From Bacteroidota bacterium (GTDB lineage: Bacteria; Bacteroidota; Bacteroidia; Palsa-965), in contig VBWE01000002.1 in the NCBI GenBank assembly GCA_006218065.1, positions 177,045-241,044 on the forward strand: DNA of 64,000 bases, read 5' to 3'. The notes beneath the pieces are model-generated. The model searched no databases. It was not told the DNA's origin and saw only the letters and a program-made list of their open reading frames with translations. Position numbers and translations under genes: made by a program. Shown here one piece after another: positions 24,154 through 32,608 of this stretch (position 1 is its first letter; every line of letters starts with the position of its first letter).

Positions 24154-25311
24154 ATGCCGACTTACAACGGAACCATTGCCAGTAAACTGCCCCGTGCAGG
24201 CACCACCATTTTCAGCGTGATGTCGAAGATGGCGGCTGAACACAAGGCAATCAATCTTTCCCAGGGCTTTCCCGATTTCGAATGCCCTGCCGATCTTGTA
24301 GAACAAGTGAACCAGGCCATGCAGGCCGGGCATAACCAGTACGCGCCCATGCCCGGACTGATGCTGCTCCGCGAACGCATCGCCGAAAAAACCGAAGAAC
24401 TCTACGGCGCCAAATACGATCCCGAAACGGAAATAACCGTTACCGCCGGGGCCACGCAGGCCATTTATACCGCCATCGCCGCCACCATCCGCGAAGGCGA
24501 CGAAGTGATCATTTTCGAACCGGCGTACGATTGTTACGAACCGGCCATCGAACTCAACGGCGGAAAAACAATTTACATGCAGCTCCAGGCTCCCGATTAT
24601 TCCATCAACTGGGATGCCGTGAAAAAAGTGGTGAATCATCATACACGCATGATCATCATCAATACCCCGCATAATCCCACGGGCGCCGTGATGACTGCGG
24701 CGGATATGGAAAAGCTCGATAAGCTTACGAGGAACACCGACATCCTTATTTTGTCGGATGAAGTGTACGAGCATATTCTTTTCGACGAGCGCCGCCACGA
24801 AAGTGCGGCCCGCTACCCGCGTCTTGCCGACCGGAGTTTCATCGTATCATCGTTCGGGAAAACGTATCATACTACGGGATGGAAAATAGGATATTGCGTC
24901 GCTCCGAAAAACCTGATGGCCGAATTCCGGAAAGTACACCAGTTCCTGGTTTTCGCCTGCAATACGCCGATGCAGTACGGGCTGGCAGAGTACCTGAAAA
25001 AGAAAAAGCATTACCAGTCGCTCGGCAGTTTCTACCAGAAGAAAAGAGACAAGTTTGTGAAACTGCTGAAAGGTTCGCACTTCGCGCTCGATCCCTGCGC
25101 CGGCACGTATTTCCAGCTGCTGCGGTACAACAACATCTCCAAAGAAAAAGATACCGATTACGCCGTGCGCCTGATCAAGGAACATGGCGTGGCTTCGATC
25201 CCGATTTCCGTTTTTTATCACAAACCGGTTTTCGACGGCGTGCTGCGTTTCTGTTTTGCCAAAAAAGACGAAACGCTGGAACGCGCAGCGGAAATTCTCT
25301 GTAAAGTCTGA
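24154..25311 (+). CDS. Methionine aminotransferase (YbdL/KAT-like)
   Basis: PLP-dependent fold-type I aminotransferase of 385 residues. The phosphate and ring contacts are NTPHNPTG (about 170-177), LSDEVYE (D202) and the Schiff-base lysine K236 in SFGKTYHTTGWKIGYCVAP. The segment AINLSQGFPDFECP and the SFGKTYHxTGWK stretch are close to those of E. coli YbdL, which prefers methionine, and of kynurenine/glutamine transaminases. It would turn the 2-oxo acid of methionine salvage back into methionine. ATG 24154 is preferred over 24085 because of the promoter box. An omega-amidase-type nitrilase at 27709 may complete the glutamine-dependent form of this reaction. Confidence 0.9.
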   Translation: MPTYNGTIASKLPRAGTTIFSVMSKMAAEHKAINLSQGFPDFECPADLVEQVNQAMQAGHNQYAPMPGLMLLRERIAEKTEELYGAKYDPETEITVTAGATQAIYTAIAATIREGDEVIIFEPAYDCYEPAIELNGGKTIYMQLQAPDYSINWDAVKKVVNHHTRMIIINTPHNPTGAVMTAADMEKLDKLTRNTDILILSDEVYEHILFDERRHESAARYPRLADRSFIVSSFGKTYHTTGWKIGYCVAPKNLMAEFRKVHQFLVFACNTPMQYGLAEYLKKKKHYQSLGSFYQKKRDKFVKLLKGSHFALDPCAGTYFQLLRYNNISKEKDTDYAVRLIKEHGVASIPISVFYHKPVFDGVLRFCFAKKDETLERAAEILCKV

Positions 25312-25881
25312 TTACGTTTCGATCGGCAGGAAAATGACGCGGCATTTGACCATCCGCGAATAAAAATCCAGTTGCGGACGCTGGCGTCGCCTCGAAAAAA
25401 CAAAAGTATCCAGCCCGGTCCAGCAAAGAAACCAGCCGGCCGGTTCAAAAATCACCAGCAGGAGATTACGCGCGAGGCTTTTACTGTCGAGCATAACAAC
25501 AATGCCCGCCGCGAACAGGATAAGCATACCGGCTGCGGTCATCAGTATCCCGTTCCTGCGGAGGCGGTTCTGTTCAGCGCCCGTTTCGGTATGTTTTTTC
25601 CTGAAGTACCCGTGTATTCTCTTCACGATGATCTCTTCCGTTTCCGGGGCGCGTTTTTCGGCGGGCATCAGCAACTGGATTTCCACGATACCGTCGGAAT
25701 CTTCGCGATACCGTTTATTGATCTCGGCGAGAAAATCATCCGAAATATTCCGCGATGCAAAAGGGCGCGGATCGAAATCCGAAAAAATATCGTCATACAC
25801 ATCCAGCCATAAACCGATGTGCCGTCCCTTCGTGCCGGCCGGTTTCTGACTTTTTGCTGCTGCTGTTTTTTCCGTGTTCAT
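25312..25881 (-). CDS. Membrane protein downstream of nrdJ, unknown
   Basis: 189 residues. The N-terminal 105 are soluble (GLWLDVYDDIFSDFDPRPF, DDFLAEINKRYREDSDGIVEIQLLMP), then come two membrane helices (ILMTAAGMLILFAAGIVVML and LLLVIFEPAGWFLCWTGLDTFVF) and a short basic end. It starts three bases after the nrdJ stop on the same strand, so the two are co-transcribed. I do not recognise a family, and membrane proteins are not usual partners of ribonucleotide reductase. Its stop touches the convergent aminotransferase stop. Confidence 0.7.
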   Translation of the reverse strand: MNTEKTAAAKSQKPAGTKGRHIGLWLDVYDDIFSDFDPRPFASRNISDDFLAEINKRYREDSDGIVEIQLLMPAEKRAPETEEIIVKRIHGYFRKKHTETGAEQNRLRRNGILMTAAGMLILFAAGIVVMLDSKSLARNLLLVIFEPAGWFLCWTGLDTFVFSRRRQRPQLDFYSRMVKCRVIFLPIET

Positions 25882-25884
25882 CGT

Positions 25885-27621
25885 TCAGGTGCTGCAGACT
25901 TTACAGGATATTCCCGGCCGCAGTACAACCTGCCCGCGCGATCCCTCGCGGAAAACGGTAATGCCTTTCAATCCGAGTTTCCACGCCTGCATAAAAATGG
26001 CTCCTGTTTCGGCAACGGTGGTTTTTGCGGGCAGGTTGATCGTTTTGGAAACCGCGTTATCCGTGAACTGCTGGAATACGGACTGGTGCAGCAAATGCCG
26101 CGACGGATCGATTTCATAGGCCGTGAGAAAAACCTGTTTTATTTCCGGCGGCAACGCGGTTCCGGCGAGTGTTCCTTCCTGCATCACATGAGTTGAAATA
26201 TCTTCGTATGCGATGCCCATCTCGCCAAGAGTTTCGGCAAAAACAGGATTGATCTCTTCCAGGTCGGCGCCGCCCAGGGCATGTTCCCGGCGGAATGCCA
26301 GCGCAAAAACAGGTTCGATGGAAGAAGATGCACCAGCGATCACAGAAATTGTTCCGGTGGGAGCAATGGCTGTGCAGGTGGCGTTGCGCATGCGCGTTCC
26401 CGGGTAATATTTGCTCTCCGGCCAGTTCGGAAACACGCCGCGTTCCGCCGCGAGGGCTGCGGATGCTTCGTGACTTTTTTCGCGAATGAACTGCATAAGT
26501 TTTTTCCCGAGCGCAACGGCTTCATCCGAAGCATACGGGATACGCAGCCGCATCAGCAGGTCGGCCCAGCCCATTACGCCGAGCCCGATTTTACGGTTGG
26601 CTTTGACAACGGTTTCCGTTTGCGGCAGTATATACGCATTCACATCGATCACATCGTCGAGAAAACGGATCGCGGTTTTTACGGTCGTTTCCAGTTTGTT
26701 CCAGTCGATTTTCCACCGGTCGTTTTCACGCAGGATCATTTTCGCGAGATTGACCGAACCGAGGTTGCAGGCTTCGAACGGAAGCAGGGGAACTTCTCCG
26801 CAGGGGTTTGTACAATTGATGCGGCCCGCGGCAGGAACAGGATTTGCTTCTTCGATCCGGTCGAGAAAAACAATTCCCGGGTCGCCGCTTTCCCAGGCCA
26901 TTTCAGCGAGCAGGTTCCACAGTTCACGCGCGGGGATTTCCTGTGCGACGTTTCCCGAAGCCGGGTGAAGAAGCGACCACGACGTATTCGCTTCCACTGC
27001 ACGCATGAACGCATCGGTAATGCCGACGGAAAGATTGAAATTCGTAATCGTGCCGGGTTCTTTTTTTGCCGTGATGAATGCGGCGATATCGGGATGCGTG
27101 ATATCCAGTATGCCCATATTCGCCCCACGGCGTTTTCCTCCCTGCCGGATTTTATCCGTGGCCGCATCGAAAATTTTGATGAAGGACAAAGGTCCAGTAG
27201 CCCGGCCCGGTTCCGGTCCGAGCGGATCGCCCGCCGGCCGTATTTTCGAAAAGTTTAATCCCGTACCGCCGCCGCTCTGGTGAATGAGCGCAGCCTGGCG
27301 GAGTGTGGTGAAAATAGAATCGATGCTGTCGTCCACCGGCAATACGAAACAGGCGCTCAACTGTTGCCTTTCCATCCCGGCATTCATCAGCGTAGGGGAA
27401 TTGGGCAGGAAAAGCAAATCGTTCATCAGGGTAAAAAAAATATCCGCACACGATTCCGCATCACCTCCGTACTGCAGTTCCGCCTGTGCCACCGCCTGCG
27501 CCACGCGCCGGAACAATCCGCCGGGCGTTTCTGCGGCGCGGTTATCCTGCTCACGGAGCAGGTAACGGCTTTGCAGCACACGCAGGGCATTCGCATGCAG
27601 GTTCGGTTCTTCCACGATCAT
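25885..27621 (-). CDS. nrdJ: Adenosylcobalamin-dependent ribonucleotide reductase (class II)
   Basis: Reduces ribonucleotides to deoxyribonucleotides with a radical made from adenosylcobalamin. 578 residues, without an ATP-cone. C91 (QLSACFVLP) and C285 (FEACNLGSV) are the redox pair; N272, C274 and E276 (NPCGEV) form the active-site triad, C274 being the thiyl radical. The C-terminal C573/C576 (ISCKVC) is the shuttle pair. QSGGGTGLNFSKIRP and GKRRGANMGIL are the usual class II segments. Oxygen does not affect this class. A perfect TAATTTTG box lies five bases before the start; the 87-bp spacer is too short for a cobalamin riboswitch. Confidence 0.94.
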   Translation of the reverse strand: MIVEEPNLHANALRVLQSRYLLREQDNRAAETPGGLFRRVAQAVAQAELQYGGDAESCADIFFTLMNDLLFLPNSPTLMNAGMERQQLSACFVLPVDDSIDSIFTTLRQAALIHQSGGGTGLNFSKIRPAGDPLGPEPGRATGPLSFIKIFDAATDKIRQGGKRRGANMGILDITHPDIAAFITAKKEPGTITNFNLSVGITDAFMRAVEANTSWSLLHPASGNVAQEIPARELWNLLAEMAWESGDPGIVFLDRIEEANPVPAAGRINCTNPCGEVPLLPFEACNLGSVNLAKMILRENDRWKIDWNKLETTVKTAIRFLDDVIDVNAYILPQTETVVKANRKIGLGVMGWADLLMRLRIPYASDEAVALGKKLMQFIREKSHEASAALAAERGVFPNWPESKYYPGTRMRNATCTAIAPTGTISVIAGASSSIEPVFALAFRREHALGGADLEEINPVFAETLGEMGIAYEDISTHVMQEGTLAGTALPPEIKQVFLTAYEIDPSRHLLHQSVFQQFTDNAVSKTINLPAKTTVAETGAIFMQAWKLGLKGITVFREGSRGQVVLRPGISCKVCST

Positions 27622-27625
27622 ACTT

Positions 27626-27633
27626 CAAAATTA
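27626..27633 (-). promoter_or_regulatory. -7 box of nrdJ
   Basis: The minus strand reads TAATTTTG (perfect TAnnTTTG) four bases before ATG 27621, so the mRNA would be nearly leaderless. Confidence 0.5.
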
Positions 27634-27671
27634 GCCCGGCGATAAAGGCCTGCCGATGATTTTGGTCAGTT

Positions 27672-27703
27672 TTTCCACCCGCCCGCAGTTTCGCGTATTT
27701 TTG
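27672..27703 (+). promoter_or_regulatory. Promoter of the nitrilase-like gene
   Basis: TTTC (27672-27675), 20 bases, TATTTTTG (27696-27703). It is one mismatch off the consensus and five bases before ATG 27709. Confidence 0.6.
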
Positions 27704-27708
27704 TGCAG

Positions 27709-28512
27709 ATGAGCCTGAAAACGGATTTGCGCATTACTTTGGTTCAAACGTCGCTGGTTTGGGAAAACCGCGATGCCAATCTCGCCATGCTTTCTAAAAA
27801 ACTGGACGGCATCGCGGAGCAAACGGATCTTATCGTGCTGCCGGAAATGTTTACCACCGGTTTTTCGATGAAGCCGGAAAACCTGGCGGAGCCCGCAAAC
27901 GGCCCGGCCCTCGAATGGATGCGGAAAACCGCTGCACAAAAAAAATGCACGATCACCGGCAGCGTCATCGCAAAAGAAAACGGGAATTATTTCAACCGGC
28001 TATATTGGGTAAACGCCTCCGGCGAAGTGCAGCAGTACGATAAACGCCACCTGTTCCGTATGGCCGGGGAACACAATCACTATACCGGCGGCACAAAAAA
28101 TATCACGGTTGAACTAAAAGGCTGGCGTATTCGTCCGCAGATTTGCTACGATCTGCGTTTTCCGGTCTGGAGCCGTAATGCCTGGACAAAAAACCTGGAA
28201 GCGGAATACGACGTGTTGATTTATGTGGCCAACTGGCCCGAACGCCGAAGCCATCCGTGGAAATCCTTACTCGTTGCGCGCGCGATCGAAAACCAGGCAT
28301 ACGTGATCGGCGTGAATCGCGTAGGTAATGACGGAAATGCGATTTCACATTCCGGCGATTCGGCCGCAATTGATTTTAAAGGAGAACTGCTGGCGAATAT
28401 GATTCCGGGAAAAGAAGAAATAACAACCTGTTCGCTTTCGTATGCTGCGCTGGAAGATTTCCGGAAGATTTTCCCGGTGGGAATGGATGCGGATGAATTT
28501 AAAATAATGTAA
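27709..28512 (+). CDS. Omega-amidase / nitrilase-family hydrolase (YafV-like)
   Basis: 267 residues. The nitrilase catalytic residues are E44 (LIVLPEMFTTGFSM), K110 (QYDKRHLFRM) and C146 (RPQICYDLRFPVW), with E117 (AGEHNHYTGG) close by. GEHxxYxxG and RFPVWSRN mark the YafV/Nit2-type omega-amidases, which hydrolyse 2-oxoglutaramate or 2-oxosuccinamate left by glutamine and asparagine transaminases. It fits the methionine aminotransferase at 24154, though nrdJ and its partner lie between. ATG 27709 is chosen over GTG 27703, which is the last base of the -7 box. Confidence 0.92.
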   Translation: MSLKTDLRITLVQTSLVWENRDANLAMLSKKLDGIAEQTDLIVLPEMFTTGFSMKPENLAEPANGPALEWMRKTAAQKKCTITGSVIAKENGNYFNRLYWVNASGEVQQYDKRHLFRMAGEHNHYTGGTKNITVELKGWRIRPQICYDLRFPVWSRNAWTKNLEAEYDVLIYVANWPERRSHPWKSLLVARAIENQAYVIGVNRVGNDGNAISHSGDSAAIDFKGELLANMIPGKEEITTCSLSYAALEDFRKIFPVGMDADEFKIM

Positions 28513-28552
28513 GAATATTGAAAAAAATGGTATGCTGATTAACCGATTCTTC

Positions 28553-28650
28553 AATTGAGAAAATTTGAAAATGCCCCCATTTTCTCAATTATTAAGCATG
28601 CTCCAGAAAACCAACGATGAGAAAATTTGAAAGCAGTGAGCATTTTCTCA
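28553..28650. repeat. Two tandem hairpins with a copied radA start
   Basis: Hairpin A (28553-28590) has perfect 12-bp arms, AATTGAGAAAAT and its complement. Hairpin B (28618-28650) has perfect 9-bp arms of the same sequence. Between them, 28598-28614 repeats 15 of 17 bases of the true radA start at 28673-28689. So the region arose by an imperfect tandem duplication of about 75 bp. Confidence 0.7.
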
Positions 28651-28672
28651 ATTTTCAAATTAATTATAAAAC

Positions 28673-30046
28673 ATGGCCCAGAAAACCAAAACCACTTATT
28701 TCTGCCAGAACTGCGGCACGCAATCGTCCAAATGGATCGGGAAATGCCCTTCGTGCAACGAATGGAATACTTACGTGGAAGAAGTCATCAGCAAAGGCGA
28801 TGACGGCAAACACCGCGATGTGATCAGTTCCACGCGGCAGCGTTCTCCCAAACCACAACTGCTGAACGAGATCGTGGTGGGCGGTGAAACGCGTCTTCCT
28901 GTTTCCGATAAAGAACTGGCGCGTGTGCTCGGCGGCGGGCTTGTTCCCGGGTCGCTGGTGCTTTTCGGCGGCGAACCGGGAATCGGGAAAAGTACGCTGA
29001 TGCTGCAGCTGGCCGTGAGTTTGAAAAACATGAAAGTGCTTTACATCTCGGGCGAAGAAAGCGAACAGCAGATCCGCATGCGCGCCGAACGGCTCGGGAT
29101 GAGCAATACGAATTGTTATATCCTGACGGAAACCGGCACGCAGAATATTTTCAAGCAGATCGAAAAACTCGAACCGAATCTCGTGATCGTCGATTCGATA
29201 CAGACGCTTTTTTCGTCGCATGTCGAATCTTCGCCCGGAAGTGTTTCGCAGGTTCGCGAATGCACGGCCGAACTGCTTCGCTTCGCGAAAGAAAGCGGTA
29301 CGCCGGTTTTACTGATCGGCCACATCACCAAGGACGGCTCGATCGCGGGACCGAAAGTACTTGAACACATGGTCGATACCGTTTTACAGTTCGAGGGCGA
29401 CCGCAACCACGTGTACCGTTTGCTGCGCACCACAAAAAACCGTTTCGGCTCGACCAACGAACTCGGCATTTACGAAATGCAGGGCAGCGGTTTGCGCGAA
29501 GTAAGCAATCCTTCCGAAATCCTGATCACCTCGCGTGACGAACCGGTAAGTGGTGTGGCTATTGCCGCGATGCTCGAAGGCATGCGCCCGATGCTGGTAG
29601 AAATACAGGCGCTGGTGAGCACCGCAGCCTACGGTACACCGCAGCGCTCGTCCACCGGTTTTGATCTGCGCCGTCTCGCCATGCTGCTCGCAGTCCTCGA
29701 AAAACGCTGCGGGTTCCGCCTCGGCGCGAAAGATGTTTTCCTCAACATCGCGGGCGGGCTCAAAGTGGAAGACCCGGGTATCGACCTGGCGGTGGTGTGC
29801 GCGGTGCTTTCCTCGAATGCGGATATTCCCGTTTCGCCGCGCGCCTGCTTTGCAGCGGAAGTCGGACTGAGCGGGGAAATCCGCCCGGTGAACCGTATCG
29901 AGCAGCGCATATCCGAAGCGGAAAAACTCGGCTTCGAGGAAATCTACATCTCGAAATATTACAAAGGTTTGAAGCCCGGCAACTTCGGCATCAAGCTCCA
30001 TATGGTGGGAAAGATCGAAGAAGTGTTCGGCGGTTTGTTCGGGTAG
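28673..30046 (+). CDS. radA: DNA repair protein RadA (Sms)
   Basis: RecA-like ATPase that extends recombination intermediates and helps branch migration. 457 residues. A zinc finger (C11, C14, C25, C28), the Walker A loop GGEPGIGKST (98-107), the RadA-specific KNRFG motif (254-258) and the C-terminal Lon-protease-like domain (about 290-457, with SAYG-like VSTAAYGTPQRSSTGFD, AKDVFLNIAGG and CFAAEVGLSGEIRPVNRIEQR) are all complete. The upstream spacer carries repeats that copy its start codon area. Confidence 0.97.
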   Translation: MAQKTKTTYFCQNCGTQSSKWIGKCPSCNEWNTYVEEVISKGDDGKHRDVISSTRQRSPKPQLLNEIVVGGETRLPVSDKELARVLGGGLVPGSLVLFGGEPGIGKSTLMLQLAVSLKNMKVLYISGEESEQQIRMRAERLGMSNTNCYILTETGTQNIFKQIEKLEPNLVIVDSIQTLFSSHVESSPGSVSQVRECTAELLRFAKESGTPVLLIGHITKDGSIAGPKVLEHMVDTVLQFEGDRNHVYRLLRTTKNRFGSTNELGIYEMQGSGLREVSNPSEILITSRDEPVSGVAIAAMLEGMRPMLVEIQALVSTAAYGTPQRSSTGFDLRRLAMLLAVLEKRCGFRLGAKDVFLNIAGGLKVEDPGIDLAVVCAVLSSNADIPVSPRACFAAEVGLSGEIRPVNRIEQRISEAEKLGFEEIYISKYYKGLKPGNFGIKLHMVGKIEEVFGGLFG

Positions 30047-30114
30047 TACACGGGCAATTGTTCACCGCTAAGGCGCGAAGACGCTAACTGGTCCGCTGCG
30101 TTTTCCAGATGCTC

Positions 30115-32460
30115 TTATTTCCTGATCACGAGTTTTTCGCTGAAGACATCTTTGCCTGCTTCCACGCGCAGGACGTAAAGCCCTTCGGGCAGCCTGGCTA
30201 CATCGAGCTGCTGGCGGGAACCGGTAATTTTTTCGCGGCGGATTTCCTGGCCCAGCATATTGGTGAGTATAATCGTTCCTGTCCACGATGCTTTCGGGGG
30301 AAGCAGGATCGTTACACTTTCCTGCGCGGGATTCGGGAAAACGGCAACTGCCGGGAACTGCGGCGCGATCAGCTGGTTTTGCGAGAGGATGAACCCGGTA
30401 TCGTTGGAGAACATAGTCGTCTGCCCGAAATATTCCGCGAGGAAAATAAATCCTTCCTTGCAGTATAAATCCTGCGGACCATAATCCGTGGTGCGGTAAA
30501 ATTCACGGCCGTGGCGATGATAACCGACCTGGGCCAGGTCGCCATAACGCAGCGCGTAAAGATCATGTTCCTGGTAAACGATATACACACCGAAACTGTC
30601 GGCTGCTGCGAATTTGGGCAGATCCACGGTGGAAGAAACAGGCATCGCATAAGGACCACCGACCTGCGTGAGCTGGTTCGTTCCGTTGAAATAGTATTTG
30701 TAAATCCCGTCGAACGCGTTGAGCCAATGATCGACCACGGCGAATACGGTATCGTTCCAGAGCGCGATCGTTTTGAAATTGCTCAGTCCGCCGCCGGGAA
30801 TAGCTATGCTCGCCCGCAGCGGAAAAGTATTCCCGGTGATGTCATAAACCGAAATGGAATCGCTGCTCATCACGAAAAGATTGCCGCCGGTAGAATCTAC
30901 TGCGATATCGATCTCTCCGCCGCTGTACTGCCGGTTCAGTTCGAAGAAAGGCGCTGCAGGATTTGCTGCATTGATCACTACAAGATTATCGGAGCCGGTA
31001 TCGTAAATGCTGATCGCTTTATGCTGCCAGGTGCGCGAACGGCGCGGATCGACAAAGGCGGTGAACTGGTTGACTGAACCGACCTGTGCGAGCGTCGTGG
31101 CATTGAATACCCGGAAGTCGTTGTTGCTGTAATAATGCCCGTAAACATATTGCCCGTCGCCCGAAAAGCTCGCGCCCCAGCAGAATTCGTTTATCGTATC
31201 TGCACTCATCAGTTGCGGATTTGTTGGTGATGAAATGTCGTAAATGCGAAAACCGTATCCTTCATTGGCCTGCAGCAAACGATTGCCTCTGCGGTCGCCG
31301 CCTTTGCACCAGCCCCCGGTAAGCGTATTACCGAGATCAGTTCCGCCGGTGGGCAGCGTGGCCAGGTCGATTGTTTTTATGCCGTACCATTCGGAAGCGA
31401 CGTACATTTTTTTCCGGTTCACCGCCACATCGAAATGCCAGAGGCCTGCATAAACGGCGTTGATCAGCTTCACCGGCATGGATGCCGTCGCGCGGAAAAT
31501 GTACGTATGCCCGTAAGCCGGTATTATGGTATTCATAGAATCTGGCGCACCCAGTGCGGCGACGTAAATCGTATCGTTGATGTTTACCGCCTTCATCGGC
31601 TGGCTGATCTGTATATAAGGCAAAGCGCCCTGCCCGATCATCCGGCTGTAAACCTGTGTGGGATTTTGCGGGTTGCTCACGTCGAGCGAATAAAAAATAC
31701 CACTGGGATCAAAAAGATTCGCATACGATTCCGTTCCGCCGAGTACGTGCAAGAGGTTTGTATTGATTCCAAAAATCACATCTTCCGGATCGGCAAAAGT
31801 TTGTGTATGGTAATGCAGCTGCGGAAACCCGGTCGCCGCCGCATCCACCAGGTAAACACCTGTAACGGTGTCGGCCTGTACGTTGGCGCTGTATGTGGCT
31901 ACCGTGTATGCAAGCAGGTTTCCTTTCACGTCACATCCGCGCACGCGTGCGTTCGGAAGCCAGGAAGGCAAATGGCCGAACCTGTCGATCATCGTAATTC
32001 CCGGGGTACCCGTGGTGTCAAGTTTGAATGCGGCCATTTTTCTTTTATAAGCCACAAAAAGCGTATCGCCTTTGATCGCCAGGTTGTATGCCGCTTCCGT
32101 CGCGGTGTCGGGCAGGTAATGCGCTTCCTGCTGAAGTGACGCAGGAAGCGAAGATGTACCGAACATGTAAACGCCGTCGTGATTTGCTGCGACGATCACA
32201 TGTGTGCCGAACATTTTCAGGTCGGCGATGTTCGACCCCAGTCTTGCTTCCGTCAGCATGCTCACCAGGGTTCCTGCGACCGTGTCCGTACTGTAAACCA
32301 TAAGTGTATTGCCGGCTCCCGTGAGCAGGTAGTTGTTATAGTATTCCACTTCGTAGCAGCCCGCACCGGTAGTTGAACTGATGCGCTGTAAAGTTCCCGG
32401 CGATTGCGCTGAAACGAGAAACGGGAATAAAACAACCAGGATAACGACAAGCCTTTTCAT
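30115..32460 (-). CDS. Secreted beta-propeller-like protein with T9SS sorting domain
   Basis: 781 residues. Signal peptide MKRLVVILVVLFPFLVSAQ from ATG 32460. The body consists of repeated four-stranded units of 40-60 residues in LVIVD/YVTN-like style (NLAIKGDTLFVAYKRKMAAFKLD, KMYVASEWYGIKTIDLATL, RLLQANEGYGFRIYDISSPTNPQLMS, NLVVINAANPAAPFF). So it is probably a propeller-fold surface protein. The last 80 residues (VAVFPNPAQESVTILLPP...MLGQEIRREKIT...LPEGLYVLRVEAGKDVFSEKLVIRK) are a type A sorting domain that sends it through the T9SS. Function beyond that is unknown. It shares this route with the gene at 32609. Confidence 0.85.
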   Translation of the reverse strand: MKRLVVILVVLFPFLVSAQSPGTLQRISSTTGAGCYEVEYYNNYLLTGAGNTLMVYSTDTVAGTLVSMLTEARLGSNIADLKMFGTHVIVAANHDGVYMFGTSSLPASLQQEAHYLPDTATEAAYNLAIKGDTLFVAYKRKMAAFKLDTTGTPGITMIDRFGHLPSWLPNARVRGCDVKGNLLAYTVATYSANVQADTVTGVYLVDAAATGFPQLHYHTQTFADPEDVIFGINTNLLHVLGGTESYANLFDPSGIFYSLDVSNPQNPTQVYSRMIGQGALPYIQISQPMKAVNINDTIYVAALGAPDSMNTIIPAYGHTYIFRATASMPVKLINAVYAGLWHFDVAVNRKKMYVASEWYGIKTIDLATLPTGGTDLGNTLTGGWCKGGDRRGNRLLQANEGYGFRIYDISSPTNPQLMSADTINEFCWGASFSGDGQYVYGHYYSNNDFRVFNATTLAQVGSVNQFTAFVDPRRSRTWQHKAISIYDTGSDNLVVINAANPAAPFFELNRQYSGGEIDIAVDSTGGNLFVMSSDSISVYDITGNTFPLRASIAIPGGGLSNFKTIALWNDTVFAVVDHWLNAFDGIYKYYFNGTNQLTQVGGPYAMPVSSTVDLPKFAAADSFGVYIVYQEHDLYALRYGDLAQVGYHRHGREFYRTTDYGPQDLYCKEGFIFLAEYFGQTTMFSNDTGFILSQNQLIAPQFPAVAVFPNPAQESVTILLPPKASWTGTIILTNMLGQEIRREKITGSRQQLDVARLPEGLYVLRVEAGKDVFSEKLVIRK

Positions 32461-32517
32461 GACAGGTATTTTTGGATTATTTGGTAGTAGCAATTCGCGT
32501 TCATTTATTTCTTGGTT

Positions 32518-32582
32518 TTTCTTCGTGTCGTAGTGCCTTTGTGGCGAAAGCTATACAGACTACCAGGACACGAAGACACGAA
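32518..32582. repeat. Inverted repeat of ACACGAAGACACGAA type
   Basis: Arms 32522-32541 and 32563-32582 match at 15 of 20 bases. The right arm is built from two CACGAAGACACGAA-like words. It is in the spacer between the two T9SS cargo genes. Confidence 0.6.
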
Positions 32583-32608
32583 ATGATTTCAAATGTCCGG
32601 ACAACCGG

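Noticed and set aside
27622-27708. Cobalamin riboswitch in front of nrdJ
   Set aside because: The spacer has only 87 bases, shared by two promoters, and a B12 riboswitch needs about 200 with a typical B12 box.
30057-30100. ACCGCTAAGGCGCGAAGACGC as a further palindromic element behind radA
   Set aside because: It resembles one half of a common intergenic repeat, but I could not find a matching second arm within the spacer.
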